Positions 18,895-27,829 are shown, counted from the stretch's first letter. The stretch is 64,000 bases of DNA from Tardiphaga sp. P9-11 (GCF_008329525.1 NZ_NPKQ01000009.1:124001-188000); one strand, 5' to 3'. Notes: a model not told the origin generated them from the letters alone. Made by a program: numbers and translations.

Positions 18895-20880
18895 TCAGAA
18901 CTCGCCGTGCAACCGGCCTGAGAAAATCGAAACCGGCCCGCGATCCTTGTTGTAGGCAGGATTGGCAATCAGCTGGTAGTCGGCCGTGAGGGTGAAGTTC
19001 TTGTCGATGGCATAGGCGTAATAGGTTTCGAGCACACGCTCGGTGCCGTAATTCAGCCGTCCGTCGCCGATCAGCAATCCGTTGCCGCCGGCGGCGAGGA
19101 AGTCGCGATGCGCGGCGGACAGGCCGTTGATTGCGCCGCCGAGGCCGATCGTGTCATTGGCGCGGCCCCAATGGCTGCCTTTGATCGACACGCCGGCCGA
19201 GACGCTGCGGTCGATGTCGGTGAAAGACAGAATCTCGTTCTGGCCGTCATTCCAGCTGGCGCGCGCGAAGATGCCGACGTCATTGGCAACCTGTTGCTCG
19301 CCATTGACGTAGAAGCCGTATTTGTCGCTGGCCCGGCGGATCGAGGACATCACGTCGTTGATATCCAGCGTCAGATCATTGGCCTCGATGGCCAGCGCGC
19401 CGCGATAGCTGCCGGTGTTGCCGCGATTGATGAAGGCGCCGACGCGCAGCTTGCCGGGCTGATCGAATATCTGGTGGCGTTCCTCGAATTCGACGACGGC
19501 CCCGCCGGTTTTAAAGGTGAGGATGTCGCTGTTGGGAGCTGACGGCACCTGGAACAGGCCGGCACGCAGCGCCCAGTCCTTGCGGTTCAGTTCAACCACG
19601 GCGCCGCGCGTGAAGCCCGGCAGATCGGCCGGGAAATCGTAGGCAGCCGACGACCACATCGCCCAGTTCATGAAATCGGCGCGCGGATCTTTGGCGTAGG
19701 AATTGCCATCGAAGAAATCACCCACCGCGAAGCGTCCGACTGTCAGCGTGATGCGGTCGATGTCGCGCTTGCCCGCCAATTGATTGGCGGCGTCGGGGAC
19801 GTCTTCCTGTTCGCCGCCAAGGCCAAGCGTCTGGCGGAAGTAATAGCGCTGCATGCGAAAGCGCGGAAACGGTGCGCCCCCTTTTTGCGCCTCGCCGTTG
19901 GGGAAGCCGGCGAGGCCGAGCGTGGAGTTAAGGCCGAAGCCCTGCGCCAGCTCAGGATTGAGATAGAGCTCACCGCCCTGCCACAGTCGCCAGCCGAGGA
20001 ACGCCGTCGTCGTAAAGGTCTCGCGCCCCTGGCCGCCGCCGGGAAGGCTGTTGGTGCCTTCATAGGGCGAGCGAATCCGCGGATAGGCGGACGCGATGAA
20101 AGTGGTCTGGGCGTGAACGTTCCAGTCGGTGGATTCCGGCACCGCAGTCTTGCCGGCGATAGGGGCTGACGGCAACCATGGCGGCGTGTCCCACAGCCGA
20201 TAATTCAAGCCGACTTTGACGGTGTGAATATTCGGATCAACGCTCACATTCGGCAGCCCGGCGTTGCCGAGGTCATGGGTCTGCCGCATTAAATCAAGAT
20301 AGGCGTACTCGGCCTTCGCGGTCCAGTTGCCGCCAACGGCAAATTCGACGCCCGCGCCGGCGGTCCAGCCGAAATGATCGCGAGTTGTCGAGCCGATGAG
20401 ACCGCCGTCGGCATCATTGAGATTGAGTTTGGTGCGTCCCCACGCCGCGCCACCGGTGACGTAAGGCATCAACGCACCGAAGGCGTAGCCGATGCGGCCG
20501 CGTGCGGTCGCAAAATAATCGAAGGTCGTATGGAAAGGCGCTGGCATCAACCGCGCGGCGTCCTGCGGACTGCTGAACGTGGCGTCGGCCTCGAAGCCCA
20601 GCACGACGTTGTTGCTGAGCTGCCTGTTGTAGCCGATCTGGTAGCCGCCGGTCAGGCCGGTCGGCGAAGGCGGCAGGAAAACGCCCTGCGCGGGCAGTGC
20701 ATTGCTGCCGGGACCAAAGTTGCCGCCGCCATAGCCGATGTGACCGCCGAGATAAAACCCGGTCCAGTCGTAAACTAGGCGGGGCGCTTTCAGCGCCATG
20801 TCGGTCGAAATGTCGGCCGCCATCGCAGAGCCATCGAACGCCAATGCACCCAGCGCAAAACCGGCCAAAACGCGCTTCAC
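18895..20880 (-). CDS. Outer-membrane protein: opacity-type barrel fused to OprB-like porin
   Basis: A 661-residue protein with a signal peptide (cleavage near AMAAD). Residues about 35-235 form an Omp25/RopB-like small barrel: YDWTGFYLGGHIGYGGGNFG, then GYQIGYNRQLSNNVVLGFEAD, ending VKVGLNYRLW. Residues about 250-661 look like a carbohydrate-selective OprB porin: FLGWRLWQGGELYLNPELAQG, FAVGDFFDGNSYAKDPRADF and a C-terminal GRLHGEF ending in Phe. Two barrels in one chain are unusual; each part alone matches a separate family. The OprB part suggests sugar diffusion. The gene is alone, convergent with the glutamate-synthase-like gene. Confidence 0.82.
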   Translation of the reverse strand: MKRVLAGFALGALAFDGSAMAADISTDMALKAPRLVYDWTGFYLGGHIGYGGGNFGPGSNALPAQGVFLPPSPTGLTGGYQIGYNRQLSNNVVLGFEADATFSSPQDAARLMPAPFHTTFDYFATARGRIGYAFGALMPYVTGGAAWGRTKLNLNDADGGLIGSTTRDHFGWTAGAGVEFAVGGNWTAKAEYAYLDLMRQTHDLGNAGLPNVSVDPNIHTVKVGLNYRLWDTPPWLPSAPIAGKTAVPESTDWNVHAQTTFIASAYPRIRSPYEGTNSLPGGGQGRETFTTTAFLGWRLWQGGELYLNPELAQGFGLNSTLGLAGFPNGEAQKGGAPFPRFRMQRYYFRQTLGLGGEQEDVPDAANQLAGKRDIDRITLTVGRFAVGDFFDGNSYAKDPRADFMNWAMWSSAAYDFPADLPGFTRGAVVELNRKDWALRAGLFQVPSAPNSDILTFKTGGAVVEFEERHQIFDQPGKLRVGAFINRGNTGSYRGALAIEANDLTLDINDVMSSIRRASDKYGFYVNGEQQVANDVGIFARASWNDGQNEILSFTDIDRSVSAGVSIKGSHWGRANDTIGLGGAINGLSAAHRDFLAAGGNGLLIGDGRLNYGTERVLETYYAYAIDKNFTLTADYQLIANPAYNKDRGPVSIFSGRLHGEF

Positions 20881-21069
20881 GACAATACTCGCGATCGGTC
20901 GGGGTACTTCATGCGGCCGTCATTTCTCGCTTAGGTCGCCGCTGATCATGCAACGAACCGTTTGATATTCCACAAAAATAGTCGATTCGCCCATAACGGT
21001 GTGGGAGTCGAAGGCCGTCACGAAACAAAACGAAACAGAATGAGCACCCCATCGACTCCTTGACTATAA

Positions 21070-21086
21070 TTGCAACTAATTCGCAA
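21070..21086. promoter_or_regulatory. Candidate Fur-like dyad operator
   Basis: TTGCAACTAATTCGCAA pairs at six of eight dyad positions and lies in an AT-rich patch about 190 bases before the porin start. Similar GCAA...TTGC dyads occur at iron-regulated promoters in related bacteria, so a Fur/Irr-type site is possible. There is no direct evidence, and the distance to the porin gene is long. Confidence 0.3.
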
Positions 21087-21187
21087 TAGCAAGAAGCAAC
21101 TGGAGAAGCATGTCTCAGTGGCAGCCGATCATGACGGTTGGATAACAGCAGCTGGCCGGCACGGCTCGAAAGGCATTCGTCGAGCGC

Positions 21188-21224
21188 AAAAAAATGACCC
21201 GCTCGGGGGACAACCGAGCGGGTC
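21188..21224 (-). terminator. Rho-independent terminator of the small secreted protein gene
   Basis: Read on the minus strand, a perfect 11-bp stem (GACCCGCTCGG with CCGAGCGGGTC) and seven-base loop are followed by ATTTTTTT. It lies about 65 bases after the stop of the gene at 21290. Confidence 0.92.
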
Positions 21225-21289
21225 TGGTGCGACACGGGGTGGATGAGGCGCCCGTGTCGGACGCAAATCCACGTCAGTCAATCAAGGGA

Positions 21290-21550
21290 TTAGTAGTTGC
21301 AGGTGCGGACGCGGCCGACATAGTTGCCGTAGCCGTCATACTGGCGCACCCAGCCGCAGCGATATCCGTAACCGTAGTAGCCGTTGTTGGCGGCGATGGC
21401 GCTACCGACGACTGCGGCGCCGACCACGCCGGCAGCGATGCCGAAGCCGATGCCCGGGCCCTTGGCCTGAGCCTGCTGGGGCGATGCCATCGTGCCGGCA
21501 GCGGTGAGAGCAACGAGAGCGAAAGCAGCAATCTTGGACTTGATCGACAT
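21290..21550 (-). CDS. Small secreted glycine/tyrosine-rich protein
   Basis: An 86-residue protein with a clear signal peptide (KSKIAAFALVALTAAGTMA, cleavage near AQAKG). A glycine-zipper-like hydrophobic stretch follows (GIGFGIAAGVVGAAVVGSAI). The tail is rich in Tyr and Gly with two cysteines (YYGYGYRCGW and RVRTCNY), which may form a disulfide. Proteins of this layout are frequent in Bradyrhizobium relatives and have no known function. The gene has its own terminator, so it is transcribed as a single unit. Confidence 0.8.
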   Translation of the reverse strand: MSIKSKIAAFALVALTAAGTMASPQQAQAKGPGIGFGIAAGVVGAAVVGSAIAANNGYYGYGYRCGWVRQYDGYGNYVGRVRTCNY

Positions 21551-21720
21551 GTGATAACTCCATCCTGTTGAAGTGCAGCCATCGTGGCCTGCATGCCAAT
21601 CAGTCGAAGCCTAAACGGATCAGGTTCGAGACCCGGTCGAACTATTTGGTTTCAGAATTGTGTCGTCATCCGCACGGAATATGTCGTCGTGCAAAGCGCA
21701 AACGCCAAGTTAACCATGCC

Positions 21721-22542
21721 TCAGGCCCCGGCGTCCGGCGCGCGATCGAACGCCGCCACATCGAAGCGGTGCATGTCCGCGAGCAATTCGCAGAATGCCT
21801 TTGCACCGTGGGCCAACAGCTTCTCGCCCTTGTCGGCTGATGCCTGGGTGGCATCGCCAATCGCACCTGATGGATGCAGGTCTTCGGCCTGCCACGCGAA
21901 TGGCGCGGGCCGGCTTGCAGAGAGCCAGCGATAGTTCTTTTCCATCGCGATAGCAGACGATGCACAGTTTGCGATCTTGTTGTTGCGGACATGCTGCGGG
22001 TAGCGCGCCAGCATGATCGATGTTTCCAACGCACCGCCATGAATGCCGTGACGCAACTCTTCGTCCGAAAAAAATCCATCCGGCGCACCGAACCGATTCC
22101 AGCCGGTGGTGGCGACCAGCATGCCGTATTCGGCGCGCAGGTCCTGCGCCGCGAGCGTCATCGCTGCGCTGTTGCCGCCGTGACTGGTGACGATCACGAG
22201 TTTCTGAACACCGGCGCGCGCGACGCTTTCGCCGATCGCGGTCCAGGTCTGCAATGCGATCTCGGTGGGCAGGGTCAGCGTGCCGGGAAAAGCGAGGTGC
22301 TCGGTTGAAATGCCCACAGGTTGAAGCGGCAGAAACGTCGCCGGAATATCGGCAGGCAGCAGATGCTGGACCTCTGCAAGATACGCCTGCGCAATCATGA
22401 CGTCGGTGCCGAGAGGCAGATGCGGTCCGTGCTGCTCGGTCGCGGCCAATGGCAGCACTGCAATCCAGGAGGCCGGATCATTCTGGGCGATGTCGGGCCA
22501 GTGGATCGAGGTCCAGTCGCGGGGGGGCATGTTGGCAGTCAT
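21721..22542 (-). CDS. Creatininase-family amidohydrolase
   Basis: A 273-residue metalloenzyme of the creatininase superfamily. Expected metal ligands are visible: Glu36 and His38 in ATEQHGPHLPLGTD, Asp47 at the end of that motif, His121 in TSHGGN and Glu173 in GALETS. Members open cyclic amides (creatinine) or act on formamides and peptide-like modifications (MftE), so the substrate is open. It is divergent from an NMT1-type ABC transporter and a hydroxyacid dehydrogenase, suggesting a shared uptake and breakdown route. Start at 22542 or the ATG at 22530; neither has a clear ribosome site. Confidence 0.82.
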   Translation of the reverse strand: MTANMPPRDWTSIHWPDIAQNDPASWIAVLPLAATEQHGPHLPLGTDVMIAQAYLAEVQHLLPADIPATFLPLQPVGISTEHLAFPGTLTLPTEIALQTWTAIGESVARAGVQKLVIVTSHGGNSAAMTLAAQDLRAEYGMLVATTGWNRFGAPDGFFSDEELRHGIHGGALETSIMLARYPQHVRNNKIANCASSAIAMEKNYRWLSASRPAPFAWQAEDLHPSGAIGDATQASADKGEKLLAHGAKAFCELLADMHRFDVAAFDRAPDAGA

Positions 22543-22630
22543 CGAGGTGCGTTTCTTTGGTCAATTTTGCAGGGTAGTCTGGCAGTAGATTGCTTTCTAT
22601 CATGGGCCATAACGGTCGACGGAGTCCAAT

Positions 22631-23653
22631 ATGAGCCCGATATCCTTGCTGCGCGCGTTAACCATTGGCGCACTGGCCGTGATGGCCGCGCGGTCGCCCG
22701 CCGCAGCGGAAACCAGGCTCGACAAGGTCAGTTTCGGAACCAACTGGGTGGCCGAGGCTGAACATGGCGGCTTCTTCCAGGCGGTCGCGGACGGCACCTA
22801 CAAGAATTACGGCCTCGACGTCACCATCGTGCCGGGCGGACCGAATGTGAACAACCGCATCCTGTTGATTTCGGGCAAGCTCGACTTCTTCATGAGCGCC
22901 AACACGCTGCAATCCTTCGATGCCGTCGCCAATAATGTGCCGGTGGTGGCTGTCGCCGCGATCTTCCAGAAGGACCCGCAGGTCTTTCTGGCGCATCCCA
23001 ATCCCAAGGTGACCAAGCTCGAAGACCTCAAGCCGATGACGCTGCTGATCTCGAAGGAAGGCGTCGCCGGCTATTTCCAATGGATGCGATCCGAACTCGG
23101 TTTCAACGCGTCCAAGGTCAAGCCTTACACCTATAATGCGCAACCCTTCATCGTCGACAAGAACAGCGCGATGCAGGGCTACGTCACATCCGAGCCGTTC
23201 GTGGTCGAGAAGCAAGCGAACTTTAAGCCGACAGTGATGCTGCTCGCGGATTACGGTTTCGACGGCTATTCGACACTGATCGAAACGCGCCGGGAATGGG
23301 TCGACAAGAAGCCGGATCTCGTCCAGCGCTTCGTCGATGCCTCGATGATCGGTTGGTACAACTATATCTACGGCGATAACAAAGCCGCCAATGACGTCAT
23401 CAAGAAACTCAACCCGGAAATGACCGATGAGCTGCTGGCCTATTCCATCGCCAAGATGAAGGAATACGGCATCGTCGACTCAGGTGACACGCTGAAAGAC
23501 GGCATCGGCGCGATGAGCGAAGCGCGTATCGCCAGCTTCTTCGACAAGATGTCACGCGCAGGCGTGGTCAAGCGCGACATCGACTATCGCCAAGCCTATA
23601 CGCTGCAATTCATCAACAAGGGTGTCGGTCTCGATCTCCGACCGAAGAAGTAA
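22631..23653 (+). CDS. NMT1/THI5-type ABC substrate-binding protein
   Basis: A 340-residue periplasmic protein with a signal peptide ending near SPAAAET. The fold is that of the NMT1/ThiY/SsuA class: VSFGTNWVAEAEHGGFFQAVADG, YGLDVTIVPGGPNVNNRILLISGKLDF and GYVTSEPFVVEKQ. Members bind pyrimidines, riboflavin, taurine, nitrate or aromatic acids. The repeated aromatic residues around the N-terminal pocket resemble ThiY/RibY pyrimidine and flavin binders, but that is weak. It is first in an operon with an ATPase (8 bases later), a permease and a hydroxyacid dehydrogenase. Confidence 0.85.
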   Translation: MSPISLLRALTIGALAVMAARSPAAAETRLDKVSFGTNWVAEAEHGGFFQAVADGTYKNYGLDVTIVPGGPNVNNRILLISGKLDFFMSANTLQSFDAVANNVPVVAVAAIFQKDPQVFLAHPNPKVTKLEDLKPMTLLISKEGVAGYFQWMRSELGFNASKVKPYTYNAQPFIVDKNSAMQGYVTSEPFVVEKQANFKPTVMLLADYGFDGYSTLIETRREWVDKKPDLVQRFVDASMIGWYNYIYGDNKAANDVIKKLNPEMTDELLAYSIAKMKEYGIVDSGDTLKDGIGAMSEARIASFFDKMSRAGVVKRDIDYRQAYTLQFINKGVGLDLRPKK

Positions 23654-23661
23654 CCCGGCAG

Positions 23662-24468
23662 ATGGTCGAGCTTGCCTTGCCGCCGAGCGATGCCCATGCC
23701 GCCGTGCGCCTGCGCGGTGTCACGAAGGTCTATGACAACGGCACCGTCGCGCTAGGGCCACTCGATCTCAATATCCGCAAGGGCGAGTTCGTTTCGCTGC
23801 TGGGATCGTCCGGCTGCGGGAAATCGACCGCATTGCGCCTCATCGCCGGTCTGATCGCGCCGTCGGCGGGTACTGTGGATGTCGCTGCGCAGAGCAGCAG
23901 CCAAGCCATCGGTTTCGTGTTCCAGGAGCCGACGCTGATGCCGTGGAGCACGATCCGCGAGAACGTACGGCTGCCGCTGAAGCTGGCACATATGCCGGAT
24001 GCGCAATCGAGCGCGCGTGTGGACGAGGCGCTGGCGCAGGTCGGCCTTGCGGACTTCGCTGACGCCTATCCGCGTGAATTGTCGGGCGGCATGAAGATGC
24101 GCGCGTCGCTGGCCCGCGCGCTGGTGACCGAGCCGGACATCCTGCTGATGGACGAGCCGTTTGCGGCGCTCGACGAGATCACGCGCTTCCGGCTCAACAA
24201 TGACTTGCTGACGTTGTGGCGCGAACTCGGCAAGACGGTCATCTTCGTCACCCATTCGGTGTTCGAGTCGGTTTATCTGTCGCAACGCGTCGTGGTGATG
24301 ACCTCGCGGCCCGGTCGCGTCAGCGCCGAATGCCGTATCGAAGCCGCCGAGCCACGCGACGACGCGTTCCGCACCTCGGTGGCCTATGCCGGCTATTGCC
24401 GCGATGTATCGCAGGCCCTGATGCAAGCCAGTGACGCGCAAGTCAGCGCCGCGAAGGCGCAGGCATGA
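23662..24468 (+). CDS. ABC transporter ATPase, nitrate/sulfonate/pyrimidine type
   Basis: A 268-residue ATPase of the SsuB/TauB/ThiZ class. The Walker A is LLGSSGCGKST, the Q loop is FVFQEPTLMPW, the signature is LSGGMKMRASLARAL, the Walker B is ILLMDEPFAALDE and the switch is VTHSVFES. It powers import for the binding protein just upstream and the permease downstream, which it overlaps by four bases (ATGA). It is normal length, cytoplasmic and membrane-associated. Confidence 0.93.
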   Translation: MVELALPPSDAHAAVRLRGVTKVYDNGTVALGPLDLNIRKGEFVSLLGSSGCGKSTALRLIAGLIAPSAGTVDVAAQSSSQAIGFVFQEPTLMPWSTIRENVRLPLKLAHMPDAQSSARVDEALAQVGLADFADAYPRELSGGMKMRASLARALVTEPDILLMDEPFAALDEITRFRLNNDLLTLWRELGKTVIFVTHSVFESVYLSQRVVVMTSRPGRVSAECRIEAAEPRDDAFRTSVAYAGYCRDVSQALMQASDAQVSAAKAQA

Positions 24469-25283
24469 AGGGGTTGGAGCCGTTACCTTCGGTCGATCGC
24501 GCTTCGGCTATGCCGGGCAGCATCGTCTGGCCCGTCGTCGTGTTCATTGCGGGCATTGTGCTGTGGGATCTCGTCGTTCGGATCGGCGAAATCCCCCCCT
24601 ATCTGCTGCCTGGTCCCTTGCTCGTCTTCAAGACGCTGATTGCCGACTGGCCGATCCTGTCTGAATCCCTCGGTGTGACGCTTCTGACCGCGCTCGAGGG
24701 CTTCATCGCCGCGGCCATCGGTGGCATCGCGCTGGCGCTGTTGTTCAACCAGTCCAAGTGGCTGGAATATGCGCTGCTGCCCTATGCCATCGTGCTGCAG
24801 GTGACGCCCGTCATCGCCATCGCGCCCTTGATGTTGATCTATCTGCCGCAGCAGACGGCCGTTGTCGTCTGCGCCTGGATCGTGGCGTTCTTCCCGGTGC
24901 TGGCCAATACGACACTGGGCCTCAATTCGGTGGATCGCAATCTGGTCGGGCTGTTTCAACTTTATCGCGCATCGCGCTGGCAGGTGTTGCGCTATCTGGA
25001 GCTTCCGGCGGCATTGCCATTCATACTTGGCGGATTGCGCATTGCCGGCGGATTGTCACTGATCGGTGCGGTGGCGGCAGAAATTGCAGCGGGGGCGGCC
25101 GGCGCGGGTTCTGGCCTCGCCTATCGCATTTCGGAATCCAGCTATCGCCTCAATATTCCCCGAATGTTCGCCGCGTTATTGTTGCTGTCCGTTGCGGGGA
25201 TTGTGATCTATATGCTGCTCGCGCTGGTATCCCACGGATTATTGCGGCGCTGGCATGAGAGTGCACTGCGAAAGGAAAAATAA
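24465..25283 (+). CDS. ABC transporter permease of the NMT1-type system
   Basis: A 272-residue inner-membrane permease with about six hydrophobic segments. The ATPase-contact loop is seen as the EAA-like motif in YRASRWQVLRYLELPAALPFILGGLRIAGG. It overlaps the ATPase gene before it and the dehydrogenase gene after it (TAATG), so the four genes form one translation-coupled operon. Confidence 0.92.
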   Translation: MKGLEPLPSVDRASAMPGSIVWPVVVFIAGIVLWDLVVRIGEIPPYLLPGPLLVFKTLIADWPILSESLGVTLLTALEGFIAAAIGGIALALLFNQSKWLEYALLPYAIVLQVTPVIAIAPLMLIYLPQQTAVVVCAWIVAFFPVLANTTLGLNSVDRNLVGLFQLYRASRWQVLRYLELPAALPFILGGLRIAGGLSLIGAVAAEIAAGAAGAGSGLAYRISESSYRLNIPRMFAALLLLSVAGIVIYMLLALVSHGLLRRWHESALRKEK

Positions 25284-26266
25284 TGGGGACGGGAATCTCT
25301 TCGGATAAAATCGATCTGCTGATCTATGGACCGACGAAACCGCTGATCAATAACGGTTTCTCGGACCAGTTCGTATTGCACAAATATGAAACCCAGCACG
25401 ATCTCGAACGGCTGCCGGCGGGTGTCGCCGAGAAAATCCGTGGCATTGCCGTGACGGGTCTGGTGCCGACCAACAGCGCCGTGCTGGCGAAGTATCCCAA
25501 GGTTGAGATCATCTCCTCGTTCGGCGTCGGCTACGATCACGTCGACGCCAAATATGCCGCCGAGAACAATATCCTCGTCACCAACACGCCGGACGTGCTG
25601 ACCGAGGAAGTCGCCGATACGGCGCTCGGTCTGTTCATTGCCACTGCCCGTGAATTCATCAAGGCGGACAAATATGTCCGTTCGGGCCTGTGGCTGACGC
25701 AGCCCTATCCGCTCACGGTCGGCTCGCTGCGCGATCGCAAGGTCGGCATGGTGGGCATGGGCCGCATAGGTCAGGCCATCGCGCGCCGTCTCGACGCCTC
25801 GCTGGTGCCGGTGGTCTATCACTCGCGCAATCCGGCCGCCGGCGTCTCGCACAAGCATTATCCGAACCTGATCGAGATGGCGAAGGCGGTGGACACGCTA
25901 ATCGTCATCACGCCGGGCGGAGCATCGACAGCCAATCTCGTCAATGCGGAAGTGATGCAGGCGCTCGGTCCGCGCGGCATCATCATCAATATCGCACGCG
26001 GTTCGGTGATCGACGAGCCTGCACTGATTGCGGCCCTCAAATCGGGCACCATTCTGGCCGCGGGTCTCGACGTGTTTGCGCAGGAGCCCAAAGTGCCGGA
26101 CGAGCTGAAGTCGATGCAGAACGTCGTGCTGCTGCCGCATGTCGGCTCGGCGTCGGTGGTGACGCGCAACGCGATGGATCAGCTTGTGGTCGACAACCTC
26201 AAGCTCTGGTTCGCCGGCAAGGCGCCGACGACGCCGATTGCGGAAACACCACTAAAGGGACGCTGA
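25283..26266 (+). CDS. D-2-hydroxyacid dehydrogenase (glyoxylate/hydroxypyruvate reductase-like)
   Basis: A 327-residue NAD(P)-dependent enzyme. The Rossmann motif is VGMVGMGRIGQAIARRL and the substrate region is ISSFGVGYDHVD. The catalytic Arg lies in NIARGSVID, the Glu in FAQEP and the His in LLPHVGSAS. It would interconvert a 2-oxo acid and a D-2-hydroxyacid. The one-base stop/start overlap with the permease puts it in the transporter operon. It may therefore process the imported compound or a product of the divergent creatininase-family enzyme. Confidence 0.9.
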   Translation: MGTGISSDKIDLLIYGPTKPLINNGFSDQFVLHKYETQHDLERLPAGVAEKIRGIAVTGLVPTNSAVLAKYPKVEIISSFGVGYDHVDAKYAAENNILVTNTPDVLTEEVADTALGLFIATAREFIKADKYVRSGLWLTQPYPLTVGSLRDRKVGMVGMGRIGQAIARRLDASLVPVVYHSRNPAAGVSHKHYPNLIEMAKAVDTLIVITPGGASTANLVNAEVMQALGPRGIIINIARGSVIDEPALIAALKSGTILAAGLDVFAQEPKVPDELKSMQNVVLLPHVGSASVVTRNAMDQLVVDNLKLWFAGKAPTTPIAETPLKGR

Positions 26267-26268
26267 TC

Positions 26269-26973
26269 GTGAGACTCGCGTCGGGGCGCTGTCGATATTT
26301 TGTTCTGGCAGTTGTCGGCGCAATGCTTGTCGGCGCACCGGCGCGAGCTCAGGATGCTGCCACCCTTCGGAAAAACATGATCGGGCAGTGGGAGCTCTCC
26401 ACCACCGAACGCAGCAAGACCTGCGTGGTGACGCTGAAGAACGACGCGTCACCACAGGGGTTGAAGCTCGAACTCGAACCGGATTGCGCGAAGGCGTTGC
26501 CCTTCACCAAGGATATCACAGCCTGGAACATCAAGGGGCTCGATATCGTCCGGCTGCAAAATCCGACGGGCGAAGCGGTGATCGATTTCACCGAAGTCGA
26601 GAGCGGCATCTTCGAGGGCATTCGCACCGGCGAAGGTGTCTATATCCTGCAGAACCTGGCGGCGGCGCGCGCTCTGACCAAATCGATGGATCAGATGATC
26701 GGCGACTGGTCGATGGTGCGCGGCAGCGGTCGCGTGGTTTGCGGTCTGACGCTGACCAATACCGAAACGACTCAGGACAATTTCGCGGTCTTTCTGAAAC
26801 CGCGCTGCGACCCCCTGGTGGCGACTTTCAGTCCCAAGCAGTGGCGCCTCGAACGCGGCGAGCTGCTGATGATGTCGGCATCAGGCGAGACCTGGCATTT
26901 CGAAGCCGACGACAACGCGCAGTGGCGCCGGGTGCCGGATAGTGCCGATCCGCTGATATTGCTGCGGCAGTAA
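26269..26973 (+). CDS. Secreted protein with two AprI/Inh inhibitor-like domains
   Basis: About 234 residues from GTG 26269, two bases after the dehydrogenase stop. This start gives a signal peptide ending APARAQ. Two related domains follow. One begins MIGQWELSTTERSKTCVVTL (about 37-130); the other begins MIGDWSMVRGSGRVVCGLTL (about 142-234). Both resemble the eight-stranded AprI/Inh metalloprotease inhibitor barrel. No serralysin-type protease is in the window, so the target may be the cell's own periplasmic or a foreign enzyme. The longer open frame that runs back into the dehydrogenase gene is shadow. Confidence 0.75.
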   Translation: MRLASGRCRYFVLAVVGAMLVGAPARAQDAATLRKNMIGQWELSTTERSKTCVVTLKNDASPQGLKLELEPDCAKALPFTKDITAWNIKGLDIVRLQNPTGEAVIDFTEVESGIFEGIRTGEGVYILQNLAAARALTKSMDQMIGDWSMVRGSGRVVCGLTLTNTETTQDNFAVFLKPRCDPLVATFSPKQWRLERGELLMMSASGETWHFEADDNAQWRRVPDSADPLILLRQ

Positions 26974-27133
26974 GAGGTCGCTCTGCGCCTACTTTTGCGG
27001 GGGACGACGAGTAGGGGTCGTTGCACGGATTGCGCCCTACGCATCAATCCGCCCGGTTCAAATCAGTTTCTTCGAACCTATTTCCGCTGCGCGTGACCAA
27101 GATGAAATGGTTCAAACCCAATTGGAGGGTGAG

Positions 27134-27829
27134 ATGAAATTTTTCGCCTTGGCTTTTTTGTGCCTTTTATTCTTCTCAATGCCTGCCAATGCAAATGACG
27201 CAGACACCTTCAATGCAATGGTCGCATTAGCGAACAAGGGAGATGCAGAGGCGCAGTATCATGTGGGCATGATGCACAATAATGGCATCGGCACACCACA
27301 GGATCGCAGGCAGGCCTTTGAGTGGTTTCAAAAATCGGCTGCGTCGAACGACCCGTTGGGCGCCTATAAGCTCGGTTGTTACTATGATGGGCAAGGCGCG
27401 GGCATCGTTGAGTCCGACTCGGATCGAGCTTTAAAGTACAAGCTTGTTGCGGCCGAAGCCGGCTATTCACGCGCCCAGCACGACGTTGCCAACCTGTACG
27501 ATCGCCGCGAAAATCCGGAAGAAGCGTTGAAATGGTGGAAGCGGGCGGGCGATCAGGGATATCCGGGCGCCCTCTTTAGTTTGTCTCGTTCGTATTTTGC
27601 TGGAAAGGGCACGCCAAGGGATGCATCTTTGACGTATGCGTATTTCAAGCTTTCTCAGATACCACCCAAGAAAAACGTAAATGAGATGGCTTCCACATTG
27701 TCCGAGCCAGAGCTCAAGAATGCAGAGAAGATGTTTTCCGAATGGAAGCCACAGGTAACTGCGTTGACGCTGAAGGCGAAGGGCGGCATTCGCGCAGCAG
27801 AAGAACATCTGAAAACCGCCAAGAACTAG
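27134..27829 (+). CDS. Secreted SEL1-repeat protein
   Basis: A 231-residue protein from the ATG at 27134 with GGAGGG upstream. The signal peptide ends PANAND. Residues 30-190 contain about four SEL1/TPR-like repeats, for example AEAQYHVGMMHNNGIGTPQDRRQAFEWFQKSA and PGALFSLSRSYFAGKGTPRD. Such repeats form curved scaffolds for protein contact. The gene is visibly more A+T-rich than its neighbours, which hints at separate acquisition. The function is unknown. Confidence 0.82.
   Translation: MKFFALAFLCLLFFSMPANANDADTFNAMVALANKGDAEAQYHVGMMHNNGIGTPQDRRQAFEWFQKSAASNDPLGAYKLGCYYDGQGAGIVESDSDRALKYKLVAAEAGYSRAQHDVANLYDRRENPEEALKWWKRAGDQGYPGALFSLSRSYFAGKGTPRDASLTYAYFKLSQIPPKKNVNEMASTLSEPELKNAEKMFSEWKPQVTALTLKAKGGIRAAEEHLKTAKN

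Larger units (their letters stand above)
20881..21289. other. Intergenic region upstream of the outer-membrane protein gene
   Basis: About 400 bases. It holds a partly dyad sequence at 21070-21086 and a terminator at 21188-21224 serving the small gene to the right. A short open frame starting near 21052 on the minus strand has an AAGGAG site. However, its peptide (MGCSFCFVLFRDG...) resembles nothing I recognise and its reality is doubtful. Confidence 0.5.

Noticed and set aside
21610-21655. GGTTCGAGACC resembling a tRNA T-arm
   Set aside because: No acceptor, D or anticodon arms around it.
25690-26268. Long open frame leading into the Inh-domain protein
   Set aside because: It runs in another frame inside the dehydrogenase gene, whose protein is clear. 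GTG 26269 gives a proper signal peptide.
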